Of a stretch of 64,000 nt of DNA, positions 34,448 through 46,490 are shown piece by piece; position 1 is the first letter of the stretch; every line of letters begins with the position of its first letter. The notes beneath the pieces were generated by a model that did no database searches, was not told where the DNA came from, and was given only the letters and a program-made list of their open reading frames with translations. The position numbers and the translations under genes were made by a program. The DNA is from Steromphala cineraria (taxonomy: Eukaryota; Mollusca; Gastropoda; Trochida; Trochidae), in contig OU744726.1 in the NCBI GenBank assembly GCA_916613615.1, forward strand, positions 69,894,764 to 69,958,763, written 5' to 3'.

Positions 34448-35746
34448 TCTGTGCATGCAAACCTCTATAAGCTCATTTTTATCTAGGAAATTAGAAATGT
34501 ATGCTTTGTTTTGTGAACATTCAAAAGTTTTGGAATAGGAATGTGAAATTAGGATAAAAGATGGAAACATCTGTGAATGTTATAACACAATCTCATCTTC
34601 TTTTTCATATGCATCTGTCTTGTTTATCTTGCAGTCTTGCTCAAGATTTTTATTTGGTTATTTTGAGCTTCAATTTGACACCCAAACCTTGTATTTTTAC
34701 ATCGATGTAGACTGAAGACAAACTATGCATATATATATATGAAAAGAGCCTCAGATAAATTTGACTTTCTAGTTTGATTAAAATCAAGATTGCTTTACTG
34801 CATATCTTACGCTATACTTAGATCTAGTCGATGTCACATTTTTATATAGTACCTGTACCATTTTATACTATTCCATTTCTTTAGCCTCTGAATTTCAGTC
34901 AATCTAGACTGGCAGAATAAGGACCTAGACTGTATCAGAGGCTCCTTTTTAATACACAGCCATGAAGGAGGGCTAGTCTCACGCTAGAGTGGGGACATTA
35001 TGAACATAACCGGTGTGTTAGTGAACAAAGACCAGCACTGAAGACGACTTAACGAGGCTGTAAGGTCTCTCTCTATATAGTCCCATGATGACAGTGCTGG
35101 GTTATGATGCCATCAACCAGACAGCCGGTTACCGATAACCCTTTGAACGGGCTCAGGTTGAAGACAACCAAAATAGGAGTAAGTCTAGACCTTACTATAA
35201 CCAAAGGGTCTTCAGAAGTGCTTCTCCTACAGTAATGGTTAGCGCAGTCACTCTCTGTGATTCTGTTTCTTTTACTTTCAGAAGATGTTCAAAAGCGACT
35301 TTAGCAGTTCCATGAAAATCGTGACTTCAGAAACAAGATATTTGTCTTATGTCTTTTTTCAAAATGCATATTTATACATATACAAATATCAGATTTTAAC
35401 GCTTTTATATATGATGAGGATCGATAACAAATATTCCGCCGTATAAGATATGATGTTATTCATCTTGAGCAGCCATTTTAGGCTGAAGAATGTTGTTTTA
35501 AAACCAAAAAAGTACACTCAAATATATTTAGCTATTTTTGTAGGGTCATACTATTAACAAATAAGGAACTGTCGATATAAATTTATTTAGATTGAACAAA
35601 ATAAGGATAAAATATAAATGATAAGGATTCGATACAACTGTTCCAATTCAAGATCTGATGTCATGCAAGCAAAACAACCATATAAGGATGCTGACGGTGA
35701 CCATGTAAGTTTCTGATCCATCCAAAACAACAAGAATGTTCCCGGA
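34448..35746. other. Non-coding stretch with one dispersed-repeat relic
   Basis: Begins with the right host flank of the DIRS insertion (TCTGTGCATGC). At 34885-34975 the modules CTCTGAATTTCAGTC, ATCTAGACTGG and GAGGCTCCTTTTTAATAC tie it to the dispersed family. The part from about 34980 to 35240 is less AT-rich but holds no exon I can recognise. Confidence 0.45.
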
Positions 35747-35950
35747 ATGCGAGTTATGCAGTTGTCGAGACAAGTCACAGCTGATAACAAGACGTGTTTA
35801 GAAGAAACTCGGAGAAAGAAAAGACCCAGATGGCTGCTGTTTGTTGTTTGTACGACATGTATGATTGTACAACCCGCATCGGGAGTATGTACAATGATTG
35901 ACAGCAGCTGGACTAAACACCGCGGACAGGATGGTTTGAAATTGATCTGA
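35747..35950 (+). CDS. Possible small ORF with a signal-anchor-like segment
   Basis: 67 residues from a true ATG in a locally GC-richer segment. A basic stretch (TRRKKRPR) is followed by a hydrophobic run (WLLFVVCTTCMIV) and a small-residue site (PASG), which resembles a signal sequence or type II anchor. It might be a first exon, but no downstream exon is evident. The opposite strand is also open over the same segment, which weakens the case. Unrecognised and possibly chance. Confidence 0.2.
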   Translation: MRVMQLSRQVTADNKTCLEETRRKKRPRWLLFVVCTTCMIVQPASGVCTMIDSSWTKHRGQDGLKLI

Positions 35951-36329
35951 CAAGGAGCGCTTGTCCTTAGCATCCTTATCTCGTGTCCATTTCAACTCTC
36001 GCGTGACGTGATGAGACTTGACGGGATGTCTAAACTAGTTTCATTTTTGCATTGCACTATGCGTTGAAAATCTGGAACCAAGCTGTCATTGTTGTTATAG
36101 AAATGCCTTTTGTAACATTTTCATTTCAATGTTATCGTGTGTCTGGCTCATTACGATCTCTGCACGCCTTATAGCTAAACCCAGCTATCTCGTTAGAAAG
36201 TTATTATTACAAATAAATATTTTGGCATCAATGCCAAATTTTATCATGATAAATGGATCAAGATAGAACATGCAACATGGCATCTCGTTATCTCTTCATG
36301 TAGCGCCCTGTAACAAGCTCTGAACTTTG

Positions 36330-36446
36330 TTTATAAACAGTCTTTGGAATGTTATCAAGAAAATATGTTATATGGTTATATTTCATTATTTAGTCAAGAG
36401 GAACTGGGTTTATAAACAGTCTTTGGAATGTTATCAAGAAAATATG
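36330..36446 (+). repeat. Tandem duplication, two 78-bp copies
   Basis: TTTATAAACAGTCTTTGGAATGTTATCAAGAAAATATG occurs at about 36330 and again at 36409, each followed by a TTAGTCAA(G/C).(G/A)GAACTGG-like end. Non-coding. Confidence 0.8.
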
Positions 36447-36549
36447 GTAATTATTCACTTTTCAGTCAACTAGAACTGGTTTTAGTATTTTCTTATATGT
36501 ATCGTCATTTCTCATATTTGTGAATGCGTCATACACTGCTGTTTTTATT

Positions 36550-36762
36550 GTGTCTTTCTCTGTCTCTACACCTTTCTTACTTTCATATCTCTGTTTGTCT
36601 GTCTCTGTCTGTCTTTCTCTGTCTCTACTAGACTAACATGTAATCCCTGATAAAAAGAGTTCTTTACTAATTTTGTATCTTGATTTTTTATATATCTGTC
36701 TTCGTCTCTCTCTCTTTCCCTAACTCTTTCTCCCTCTCTGTCTCTCTTTCTCTCTCTTAAAA
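36550..36762 (+). repeat. Pyrimidine-rich low-complexity tract
   Basis: Runs of CTGTCTCT, TCTCTCTCTTTCCCTAAC and related sequence make the plus strand almost purely pyrimidine in several 30-50-bp stretches. It is a simple-sequence region with no gene. Confidence 0.8.
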
Positions 36763-38060
36763 ATATTCATTATGTGTTTATACTTTTCAAGGGGTAACTT
36801 TAATATCAAACTGTTATTAACTATAATTATAGTAAAGAGTGTTAGGCTTGAAGACTACAACTGTTGACAAATGTTTCTCTTTACAAGCAAGGTAAGATTA
36901 ATTTCATAATTTTCATTATTTGACATAAGATATTATTTTTCATATTAGTCCCTAGTAGAGAAAATGCTATATAACTTTTCTTTGTTTAAATGAATTCTTT
37001 CCATTTAAGATCAACATTTCAAAATACCACTTATTTAAGACCGGATATTGTTCCTCTATCCGTAAAGATGAAAACATTTCCGGATGTTTTTGATTTACAA
37101 AAACAAAAAGTCCTTGTATATTTATAACCATCACAAATCGCTAAGTTTAGTTCGCTTACATGACAATGTCACGGCGACCTTTTAAAGGTCACGTGACCAT
37201 TCAATAATTTCCAGCCACTGCCTGTTAGTACAAAGGTCACGGAAGTCTAAATTGGATATGTTATGACACCAACCTTTAAATGGTTTTACCTCGGCAAATA
37301 TTTTGTTTCCGAAATGTCACGTATTGAAAGTGTTCACGCCACGTCAGAATATAAGGATTTCGACGAACCCAATGCATTGGCAAACTGAAATGTTCTTGAT
37401 AATGTTGATAGTTAAATGAAAATAGGAGGTATTACGAATATGAGCAATGTGTGTATTAACTGAGTTTTGTAATCTGTTTATCATCCTGTTTCACATTGAT
37501 GTATTGTCTGGTTTCTATTATATGTGGCAAGATCCGTATAAAACACATGTGGTATTTGGTTTCAGTGTTATTTCGAAACCGTTTATAACAAAAGAGATTA
37601 ATTATTCAAAACACCTACGCTTTGTTTGTACCAGAAATATTGAGTTACGCTCTTATACTTTTTATTTTATGTGAAATTATCTTGATGTATGACTCCATTA
37701 GAGTGGGAATCGTTGTTGGTAGAGCTCAAGGAATGAATAATTGAGAAAGGAAAGGCCATGGATTAATAAAGGATATTATATCAGTGTCCATGACATACTT
37801 TGTTTACGACACGAGTGATTAAATATTAGTATCTCCCGAGCGAGAGCTAAACAGCTGCTGTTACTCATTATTTGCAAAATTCATGATTATTTCAGTATAA
37901 CCGTCTCTATCCAACTAAAAGAATATGAACTTTTCAATCATTTTGAACATGTTTAACATTAAATGATTCCTGAAGGCCGATAACCTTCTTATATGTTTAC
38001 AGTTGTTTAATTCATGCTTGAATGTTGAAGACCGTTTCTTCCTTTAAAAATATTTACAGT
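36763..38060. other. AT-rich non-coding stretch
   Basis: No gene recognised. GGTCACGTGACC occurs at about 37188-37199, the same 12-bp palindrome as in the DIRS inverted repeat, but without other similarity to that element. Confidence 0.45.
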
Positions 38061-38255
38061 CGTTCCAATGATTCCTTTAATTTACACTTGTTTACATAAT
38101 TCCTAAATGTTTACAGTCGTTGACATCATTCCTGAAAGTTTGTAGTCTTTAACATCATTCCTAAATTTGTAAAGTCGTTTACATCAATACTAAATTTGTA
38201 AAGTCGTTTACATCAATACTAAATTTGTAAAGTCGTTTACATAATTCTGAAAAAT
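38061..38255 (+). repeat. 30-bp degenerate tandem repeat
   Basis: The unit CTAAATTTGTAAAGTCGTTTACATCAATA is nearly perfect in its last three copies (about 38160-38245) and increasingly diverged upstream (TACAGTCGTTGACATCATTCCT, TGTAGTCTTTAACATCATTCCT). This looks like an array expanding at its 3' side. Confidence 0.8.
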
Positions 38256-39274
38256 TTACATGACGCCTATTACATATCTATTGTCGTTAATTGTGATAAT
38301 CGTCAACACCCTTCTAAAACTTTCATTTTAGTTATCAAGAGAGCAATACCTTATTTTTTTCCTTACGTTTTATAGATATCACTCTTTTCCAATTTTTATT
38401 TTATATATTACTTTCTCTCTCTCCCTACTTATCTAGATGAAAACATATATAACTTAAGATATATGCCCTGTAACGACGCAATGGTTCTTCAACTTCCCAA
38501 TACGTCATGAAGAAATAAGGTTTTGCCCTTAACTTCTTTTGAGTTGGATAAATGCTGGAAACCAATCCGTAATAACTCAAGTTAATAGTATCGGATTTCA
38601 GTCAGTTGTCCGATACGAAACCAGGAAACCATTTATCCAAATCGAAAGTATTCATTCCACCCTCACCGGCCAGTTATTAGTGAAATTTGATTTGAGTGCT
38701 GAGATGTGTGGAACTATAGTGACGCAGAACGCCTTCATACATCGGAAATCCAACAGCTTGCATAGAAGCGTAAGTATCGATAACCAGGCCGTTACCGTGT
38801 CCTACAACAGTCATTCATTTATTGTGTTGAAAATATTGATTCCCTTAAAACAGTTTCATTAAAATCGACCCTATAAATAATAAATGGTTAAAAATATTGT
38901 ATCTACCTGAATACGAACTCAATCCATTGAAGTGTTTCCTCTGAATATACTCTAGAACGGTTGTTATATTCTAGACAATCTTGTTGCTAAAGAACGTTTT
39001 AACACTTACAAAACGTCATCAAATGCTGCAATTTTTACTTAAGAAACAAAAATATATTTAATCTAAGTAACAGTGACAGCTTAAGTACATATTTGAATTA
39101 ATTGTCATCATTCAAGGTCGATGTTTTCTCACTATCATTTCGAAAGAGTATGTTACGGAAGTGACGATCTCTAAGAAAACGTTTTATTGTCCTCCATATA
39201 GACTTATATTCAGTCTATTTGTAAAAAAAACGATAAATGTATCAAATATAAAAAAGAGACACAGAAAAAGGCTA
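38256..39274. other. AT-rich non-coding stretch
   Basis: No gene I can support. The open frame at 38539-38862 (107 codons) begins at a non-ATG codon and has no recognisable motif, signal or composition shift. Confidence 0.4.
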
Positions 39275-39500
39275 TTTCAGAGTTCACTGCAGACCTTGAC
39301 CTGCTCTCCAGGAGGTCAACTAGTCTGTCTAACAGCCCCTGAAACAAAATATCTTTAAAGAGTCTATATCATTTTAGCAAGTCTAGCTCACTGCAGTTTC
39401 TGAAAATGAACAGGTTCAGTGGGCTCCTTTCAATTTAAATAGTAGAAAGCTGCACTTAATGTGTATTATCATTTCAGAGACTGAAATTTAGTCTAGAGGT
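39275..39500 (-). repeat. Dispersed repeat family, member I
   Basis: Contains AACTAGTCTGTCTAACAGCCCCTGAAAC, GCAAGTCTAGCTCACTGCAGTTTCTGAAAATGAA, CAGTGGGCTCCTTTC and TTTCAGAGACTGAAATTTAGTCTAGAGG. The last block mirrors ACTAAATTTTAGTCTCTG of the copy at 7318-7490. Confidence 0.45.
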
Positions 39501-39906
39501 CAACATATAATTGGTTACAGTCTGAGTGTAAGTCTACCATTCACTTGGTAACTTGTATCGAGACAGTGATCACTATTCAGTAGCAGCTTCCCTACAACTA
39601 TACATTGTTATAATTCATATTCTATCGGATAACTCTCATTATTCAATAACTAGACCTTTAATATTTCTTTAATGATAACAGTTTATAACTATGCTGGTAA
39701 TAAGGAAGTGATTTTGACGCCAACTACTGTTATGGTATTAAAAGGGAATTATGGTAATTTAACACCCAGTTTCAGTGACATTTAAGATCCATAACGCACT
39801 CATAGAGAGGAAATGATTGCTGCTACTCATCATCACATGTATCAATAACCATAGAATATGTTAAAACTGTCACAACAGACATTGTCTAATATTCGTATTA
39901 CGTAGC

Positions 39907-39972
39907 ATGAGTCATAAATAGAGGGATGTTATAATGACAGTCATAATTAGAGGGATGTTATAATGACAGTCG
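39907..39972 (+). repeat. 31-bp tandem duplication
   Basis: GTCATAA(A/T)TAGAGGGATGTTATAATGACA occurs twice in succession. Non-coding. Confidence 0.85.
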
Positions 39973-40128
39973 TCATATTGCTCTGTTTAGTGAATAAATC
40001 ACAGGTTTTTCTGACAGGACGATATAATCACAAGTTTGTGTTATCACATTTATAACAGCTTGATGGAGGGTCATCAACAACTCATTACCACTTGCAGAGA
40101 GACAGCACAATCCCTAGACTGCCACTGA

Positions 40129-40320
40129 GTCTCTGAAATGAATATTTGGAAATATTTCTTATTTTGTTGGATTTTGGAAATGAGCTTTAGATAATTAGGA
40201 TTTGTTGATCCCAAATCTAGATTGAGTCTCTGAAGTGAATATTTGAAAATAATTCTTAACAAAACTTATTCTATTGGATTTTTTTAGGAGAATCAGGAAT
40301 TGTTGCTCCGAAATCTAGAT
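40129..40320 (+). repeat. About 96-bp tandem duplication
   Basis: GAGTCTCTGAA(A/G)TGAATATTTG.AAATA.TTCTTA.. through ..CC(C/G)AAATCTAGATT occurs twice, at about 40129-40224 and 40225-40320, with small indels. The GAGTCTCTGAAATGAAT start resembles the end module of the dispersed family at 14242. Confidence 0.75.
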
Positions 40321-43300
40321 TTCATTAAAAACGGACATGTTTCGACGAATCAGTTGAGGTTTGAATATTATCACTCGGCTGCGTCAGCTTGTATCTACTG
40401 ACGTTCAGGTTAATGAGAAACTTGTTGGACAAAAAGATTGATTTAGACTTTCTTAACTACAATTTCATTTATGTAGTGGTATATAAAAGACAAGGAATTG
40501 CTGTCTATACAAGACAATGCATGATATATAAAAAATAGCAACATTTCAGAAAAAATACTATATCGTTTTCAAGCAAAATAAAACCTTGATATCTTTTCCA
40601 CAGTACAACTTCTACGATACCCGAATGCAAGGTGAAAGAAAGAACATTTGCAAAAATATTTTTATCACATTACATTTCTAGCTTTTGACATGAAATACTT
40701 GATAGCCGGAATAAGTCAGCTCTTTACGCGTTTCAAAAAGAATAACCTATCATACTCAGTATAAATTGTAACGTCTCATTTATGCATGTTTATGAAACTA
40801 GTTGAATATTTGCGTAATCAAACATGTAACAAAATAACAAATAACTTTGCCCTACAAACTACATGTTTTTGTGTGTTTAAAAATAACAATAACAGAATAG
40901 TAAATACTAATTTTAAGATCATGAACATTATAGCTTTAATTAAAATGATAAACTCAAACGTTTACTGTCTGTATGTATATAAATGTTAACAGTGTATTAG
41001 GGAGTAATTCATAAAGCCATGCTGCTATGATTTAATAATAATATTTACTTTTATTCACCTTTGCAATGAATCTTATTATAAACTATAACTGTATGTCATT
41101 ATACCAAGCCCTGACTGATTATATATTGGCTTCCCTAACGCTCCAACAGAACTGATCAAGAGTATTATTTATGTACCCCAGAGCTCTCCGTTATAAACAC
41201 AACAAACAGGTGTGGATAACTTCCAGTGATAACGCATCTCCGGGACATATTACTCGTTATTACTCTATAATGAGATAATGATACTCTTGAAGACGCGTGA
41301 AGATATACAAAGTATCTATATCTATTTACTGTTGTGTTGTGTGAATAAACATACATTTATACTTTGGTTTATCTTCATCTCTATCAACCATGTTTTCAGC
41401 AATGGGTTATGATTCATTGCATGTGTTCTATGTGTTAGACCATGGTTTTCAGGTAAGCTTGCCGGACATTCAGTTGTTTGGAAAATACTTAAAATGTCAA
41501 ATTTGTTTGGCAAATTTCTAGTTGAATATCCTAAATCTCAGGAATTTGTTGAATAAGAACGGGTAAGCTTTTCGTTTAACAAATCAACGTGTTTTTGTCT
41601 GGCTAATATAATGCTTTTTTCATAAAGTCATTAACAAACTTTTCAAGCGTTTATGAAGAGGCAAATACACTTCTAGATAAATTTCTATTTCTAGAATATG
41701 CATAAAATAATGATAACTATAACACCAAAAGTAGGAATATTCTTACTTGTATGAATAAAAATTGCACTTAAGTGAAGTACAGACATCACACTTGGACCAT
41801 ATATAAGAAAGCCACGCCTCCTCGTTATCAATCTATTCAAATAGTGTCGTGTATAATTGTATGAAATATTAGAACCTCAGAGAATTTGTATTTTCCTTGA
41901 ATCAAAATCAGATGTGCTCACCAAGGACGTATGTTTCAACCATAGATATTAGATTATGAATCTCGAAGCAGTCTATACTCGTACAGGCGACGAGACTGTA
42001 ACCTTGCAAGCACCATGGACTGCCGATGGCGCCATCTGGACGAACTAAGCCGTGTTTATGGCTTCAATAGCATGGAGGCAATCTCAACTCGTAATGAGAC
42101 AGCACGCTTCTAGAACTAGAAGTGACAACAACTGTCCCCTGATCGCATCATCGCAAATAATCCTGCAGATAAATTGAAAAACTGTGTAAAATGTTACATA
42201 AGATGTGCATGCGATTGCTATTTCATAAGAATTAAATTATGGCAGTTCCAATGGGAGACAGCACGGATGATGATAGACCAAAGGACGAAGTCTGAATTTT
42301 CATTATATAGAAATTAGTTCCAATTCTTATGGATATTTTAAGAAGAATACAACATGACATCTTTGCTTGGCAAGAATCAGCAACGCCTACTCAGAATGAA
42401 TTTGTTTCTACAAACGTTTAACTTTCATTTCATCCTTGTCAGTTATTTTTTTCACTACTAGTGTATTTCACTATAATAAAGTCATTAACAAGTTTGGAAA
42501 TATCACATTCAATAAAAAGCTAGTGAATGTTCTATGATATTTCCAGTCTCTTTTAAAATCACATTTGATAACCGTAACATTCAAATCGCGCAATTGTGTC
42601 AGACAAATTTCACAAGACGACTTTAATAAGTACCTAATTCTAATTGTTTGATAACACTGATCAGACATTAAACTGAATTAAAATTCTTCTTCATTTTGGT
42701 AATTCGAAGGGTAGTTTTGCAACACGCTTGAATGCATTTGATAGGATGAAGAAGAAGAAAATTATTTAATTACAAAGTGTCCCACTCTGGTACAGAGTCT
42801 GGACTACATAAGCATTTGTGACACATACTAAACAATGTCAAACATCATTAAAATAAATAGCGTTTCAGCCATTCCATTCACTTTAATACCAATACCATAA
42901 CAAATACCATCCATTTCCCTTTATACACAGTTTCATAACAAATCAATCAATAAATCAAAATTCAGACTACTCTTGCCCTAACACAACCCGTAACCACCCA
43001 ATCTACTTCCATACATTTTATATCAAACTAACATTGCAATAGTACATACGCTCGTACATCTTTATTCATGTTCACTACCATTCACTCAGCAACACTCATC
43101 TATATTTAGGATAGGATTTAATCGTTTCCGGATCAATTGATGAAAATAAAAGCGTTTCTTCAGTCCCACTCCACCCCTTGGTCATTAAATCCCAAATCCT
43201 TCCGCGGCAAAAATAAATAAATTTTACGACCCTTTTATTCAACGACGTCATAGTTACATAGTATAAACAAGGCAGGACGCTTGTACTACCCCCATCGCCT

Positions 43301-44653
43301 TTTTTGTCAATTGCTACGCTAACGTGACATGCAATCGGCTAAAACCAAATGTCAACATATACTTGGATGATATACCTTTTCATCACCTCTCACAGAACCT
43401 ACGATACTTTGTAGTTATTTTTGCAAATCGAACGAAAGCTGCCTTTTATGCTCAAAGTAGTCACTTCGGCACAAATGGCTCCAGAAGGAGGGCTGTCACC
43501 GAAAGAAAGCTAAACTTTGATGATTCCGGATAATCAGAGCGCTTGATCCGGTCACATGCATCCTATGCATTCGATAAAATATACTTAACGATTCTACGTT
43601 TTGCTGCCAACTCAGTTGCCCCTCCACCAATAAGACTTACTGCGCAATAAAGATAGAAGTTTGATATCAGTGTGAAGTTGTACAATACAATCCTATTAGT
43701 TAAACCGGGACTAATGGGTTCACTAAGCGCAAGACTGTCAACCTTGATTTGAGCGTACGGCCCTCCGAGGCAATCTTGCTTTCATGTAACAGTGACACCG
43801 GCTCCTTGGGTGTTATCACACCTGATGTAACACCGTCAACCAGGATAATATCTGCATTCTGACGACATCGTGACGTCATATTAAGGTCAATGTTTTATAG
43901 GGCAAACTCTGTTGCGCTTCATTTACAATCGCAACGTTATTTAATATTAAGCGGAGTATAGCTGTATTGAACATATCATGCCTTTAAGCAAATACATACA
44001 CGAGATGAAGTTATGGAACGGAAGATCGCAGATACGTGAATGTCAATGACCTTTGTACTTTCAAGTGCCCAGGCGATGACATGACAGATAAAAGAGTAAT
44101 TTAGAACAAGGGCATTAACTGTAAACTGTTACCGGTACAGTAAACACAGCCCGGCAGCAAGCTAGATCATAAAGGAACAATAAAGGACAGGATAAAAACC
44201 AACCATCTGAGGGACGCTATCTTTTATGATACACACACTGTACCATGTCTTAATGGTGAGATTGGGTAAGATAATTTCAACATTGAATTTATTCATATTA
44301 TGAGAAAGAACTTCTTCAGGGAGGAAAATTTCATAATAATAGTTATATAATAATTTCCCCGTATCAAACGAAAATAAAAACCCCCAGCTATTTTAAAATC
44401 ATTAGAGATAGTAAAATAGATTTGCGTGGTTAAAGCGAACTTGGAACGTGCGTTAATACACCCCCTTTTTATGCTGAAGATTACTAACATTGTAGAGTGG
44501 ATGTTCCTCCAGGAGATTGGTATTTGACTATCATCCGGGCCATTGTACTTGATAGAGCTCAGACCTCTAAGCTATTGAATCTCTACTTCTCATTAGGCAT
44601 TTTAGTACCTGGAAAATTAAAGGAAAGTTTTATATACATCTTTTTTATTGCAC
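40321..44653. other. AT-rich non-coding stretch
   Basis: No gene recognised. The segment at about 41950-42140 and the one at 43300-43860 are GC-richer, but their open frames are short and carry no family motif. Confidence 0.4.
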
Positions 44654-44690
44654 ACCGGGGTTCGATTCCCGGCCGCGTCATGCCAGAAGA
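44654..44690 (+). repeat. tRNA T-arm-like remnant (B box)
   Basis: ACCGGGGTTCGATTCCCGGCC contains a perfect B-box core GGTTCGATTCC, and GGG pairs with CCC across the loop, followed by a mismatch in the outer stem. No A box or acceptor stem is recognisable at the right distance upstream, so this is a tRNA-derived fragment, probably from a SINE. Confidence 0.45.
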
Positions 44691-46420
44691 TGCTTAGGAA
44701 TGGAAGTTATTGCTTCCTTGCTTGACAAGCAGCATTATAAGGACTGAACAACACCGTTATCAAGCAAGTTGAACTAGAAACAAGGAGAATGTATACCTAG
44801 TTGAATTAGTGAGAGTGTGCATTTAACAATCTATATTAGTCATTTATCGGTGACAGAATGTAGTTGAAGCTAATGGAGTCGAGATTGAAGTACCCTAGGC
44901 TGGACGTGTTAACATTATATCAGCTAGGTGGGAGACAAGGATGCTTTATACTCGCTAGCTTAATCGCTCAAAAATGTAACATTTCCATTTTCGATATTGA
45001 AATAAAAAATACGTTTATAGATTTTAATCTTTATAAAAATATAAAAGAGTGATTTCATAAAGATAAGAAATATTATATGTATTTTGATTAACACAGTGTG
45101 CTTTGTATTCAATAACAATATGTTTCTGAAATAATGCTACAGTAGTTATAACAAGACAACTGTTAAAAATAATGAATAGACAATAAATTGAATACAATAA
45201 CTAGAGAAGTGTACTTTGACATAGAATACATGATAATTGGATCTCTGAAGTATCGCAAATAATACAAAGATAAACAACGCATCACCACCCAGAGCAAACA
45301 ACCTTGACTTTCTCACACTGTTGGTCTGTTGTAACGACCTGGCTATTTATGGTGTTGGTGAAATCAACATGTCAATACTGGGTGCACAGATTCAGTCGAT
45401 ATTTGGTGACATCTCTCCGTCAGCGCTTTTATGTAAGTATAAAAAGTGAATGATATTGACCTACAAGCTTTAAACTGAAAGCGCGGTTTTATATCTTTAA
45501 ATAAATAACATGATTAACTGGTATGTAGATATATTGGATATATATTTGTTTGTTTTTCTAACATTGATTTTTCAGACACAAAAATTTATACACACACCTT
45601 GACTAGTTTATAAACTCTAAAACAACAATCTTTGAAAATATTGGTCACCAAAATATTTTAAGGTACGCTTAACGTTTCCAAAATTGTTTTAAAAAATTCC
45701 AAAAAATTAACAAGCTTTTTGGCATTTGTGTCGGCCTAGGGTTATATCAAGGTACAATAACATGAACCTGTAGTTATAGTCTTGTAGCTTAGACAATCTT
45801 AAAATTAATTCAGATAGACAGTTCCATATTTGATAACAGTGGCTACGACGTAAAAAAAACTGTTGAGCCAAAGATATTTAGATTAGACGAATATCCCTCT
45901 TTCCGTCATTCACTCCATCCCATCAGTCTCTCGGGAAGTTAAATGACGTCATACATTTTTGTTGTCTTCCTAGTGACATCCCCATAATGACCTTGATGTG
46001 GTCACGCATGTATGAAGCAAACACTAGGCCTGCTCACTGACGCGTATCATGTCTATTCGCTGAATGTTATTTATCTTATTTGAACTGGGCCAGGCGTTGT
46101 ACTGGTCATTGAAGTCACACTTTGTACAATTGTACAATTATTTGTCACACTCTGTACCAATATACAATCTTTTCCACGTTTGCTACATACTCGAATATAA
46201 GTCCCAACTTGTACCAGTAGCCTACATCATTTCCAAAAAACGACAATATTATACAGCGGTTTGGACATACAAAATCTTTATGAAAACCGGGTTAATCATA
46301 TCAAACTCGACGAGGAGTAGATAGCATTTGTCGATATTGTTTTATAAGAACCAGCAAAAATACAAAATATATCAGAATATCGTTTAAAAGTACACATGTC
46401 CTTATTTATAGGGTCAATTG
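44691..46420. other. AT-rich non-coding stretch
   Basis: No gene recognised. GTGATTTCATAAAGATAAGAAATATTA at about 45049-45075 recurs at about 46859-46884, a short exact duplicate with unrelated flanks. Confidence 0.45.
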
Positions 46421-46490
46421 AGGAGGGGGCAGGAGGGTGGGGGAGTGAGAGGGAGAGGGAGAGAGGAGGGGGGACGGGCGGTGGTGGGTT
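46421..46490 (+). repeat. G-rich polypurine tract
   Basis: GAGGAGGGGGCAGGAGGGTGGGGGAG... is almost entirely G and A for about 70 bp, with many runs of three or more G. It has quadruplex or triplex potential on the plus strand. No gene context. Confidence 0.8.

Noticed and set aside
38539..38862. 107-codon open frame as a gene
   Set aside because: Non-ATG start, no motif, and AT-rich flanks without splice or promoter signals.
44654..44690. A functional tRNA gene
   Set aside because: Only the T-arm core is present; the outer T-stem mispairs and no D-arm, anticodon arm or acceptor stem can be placed.
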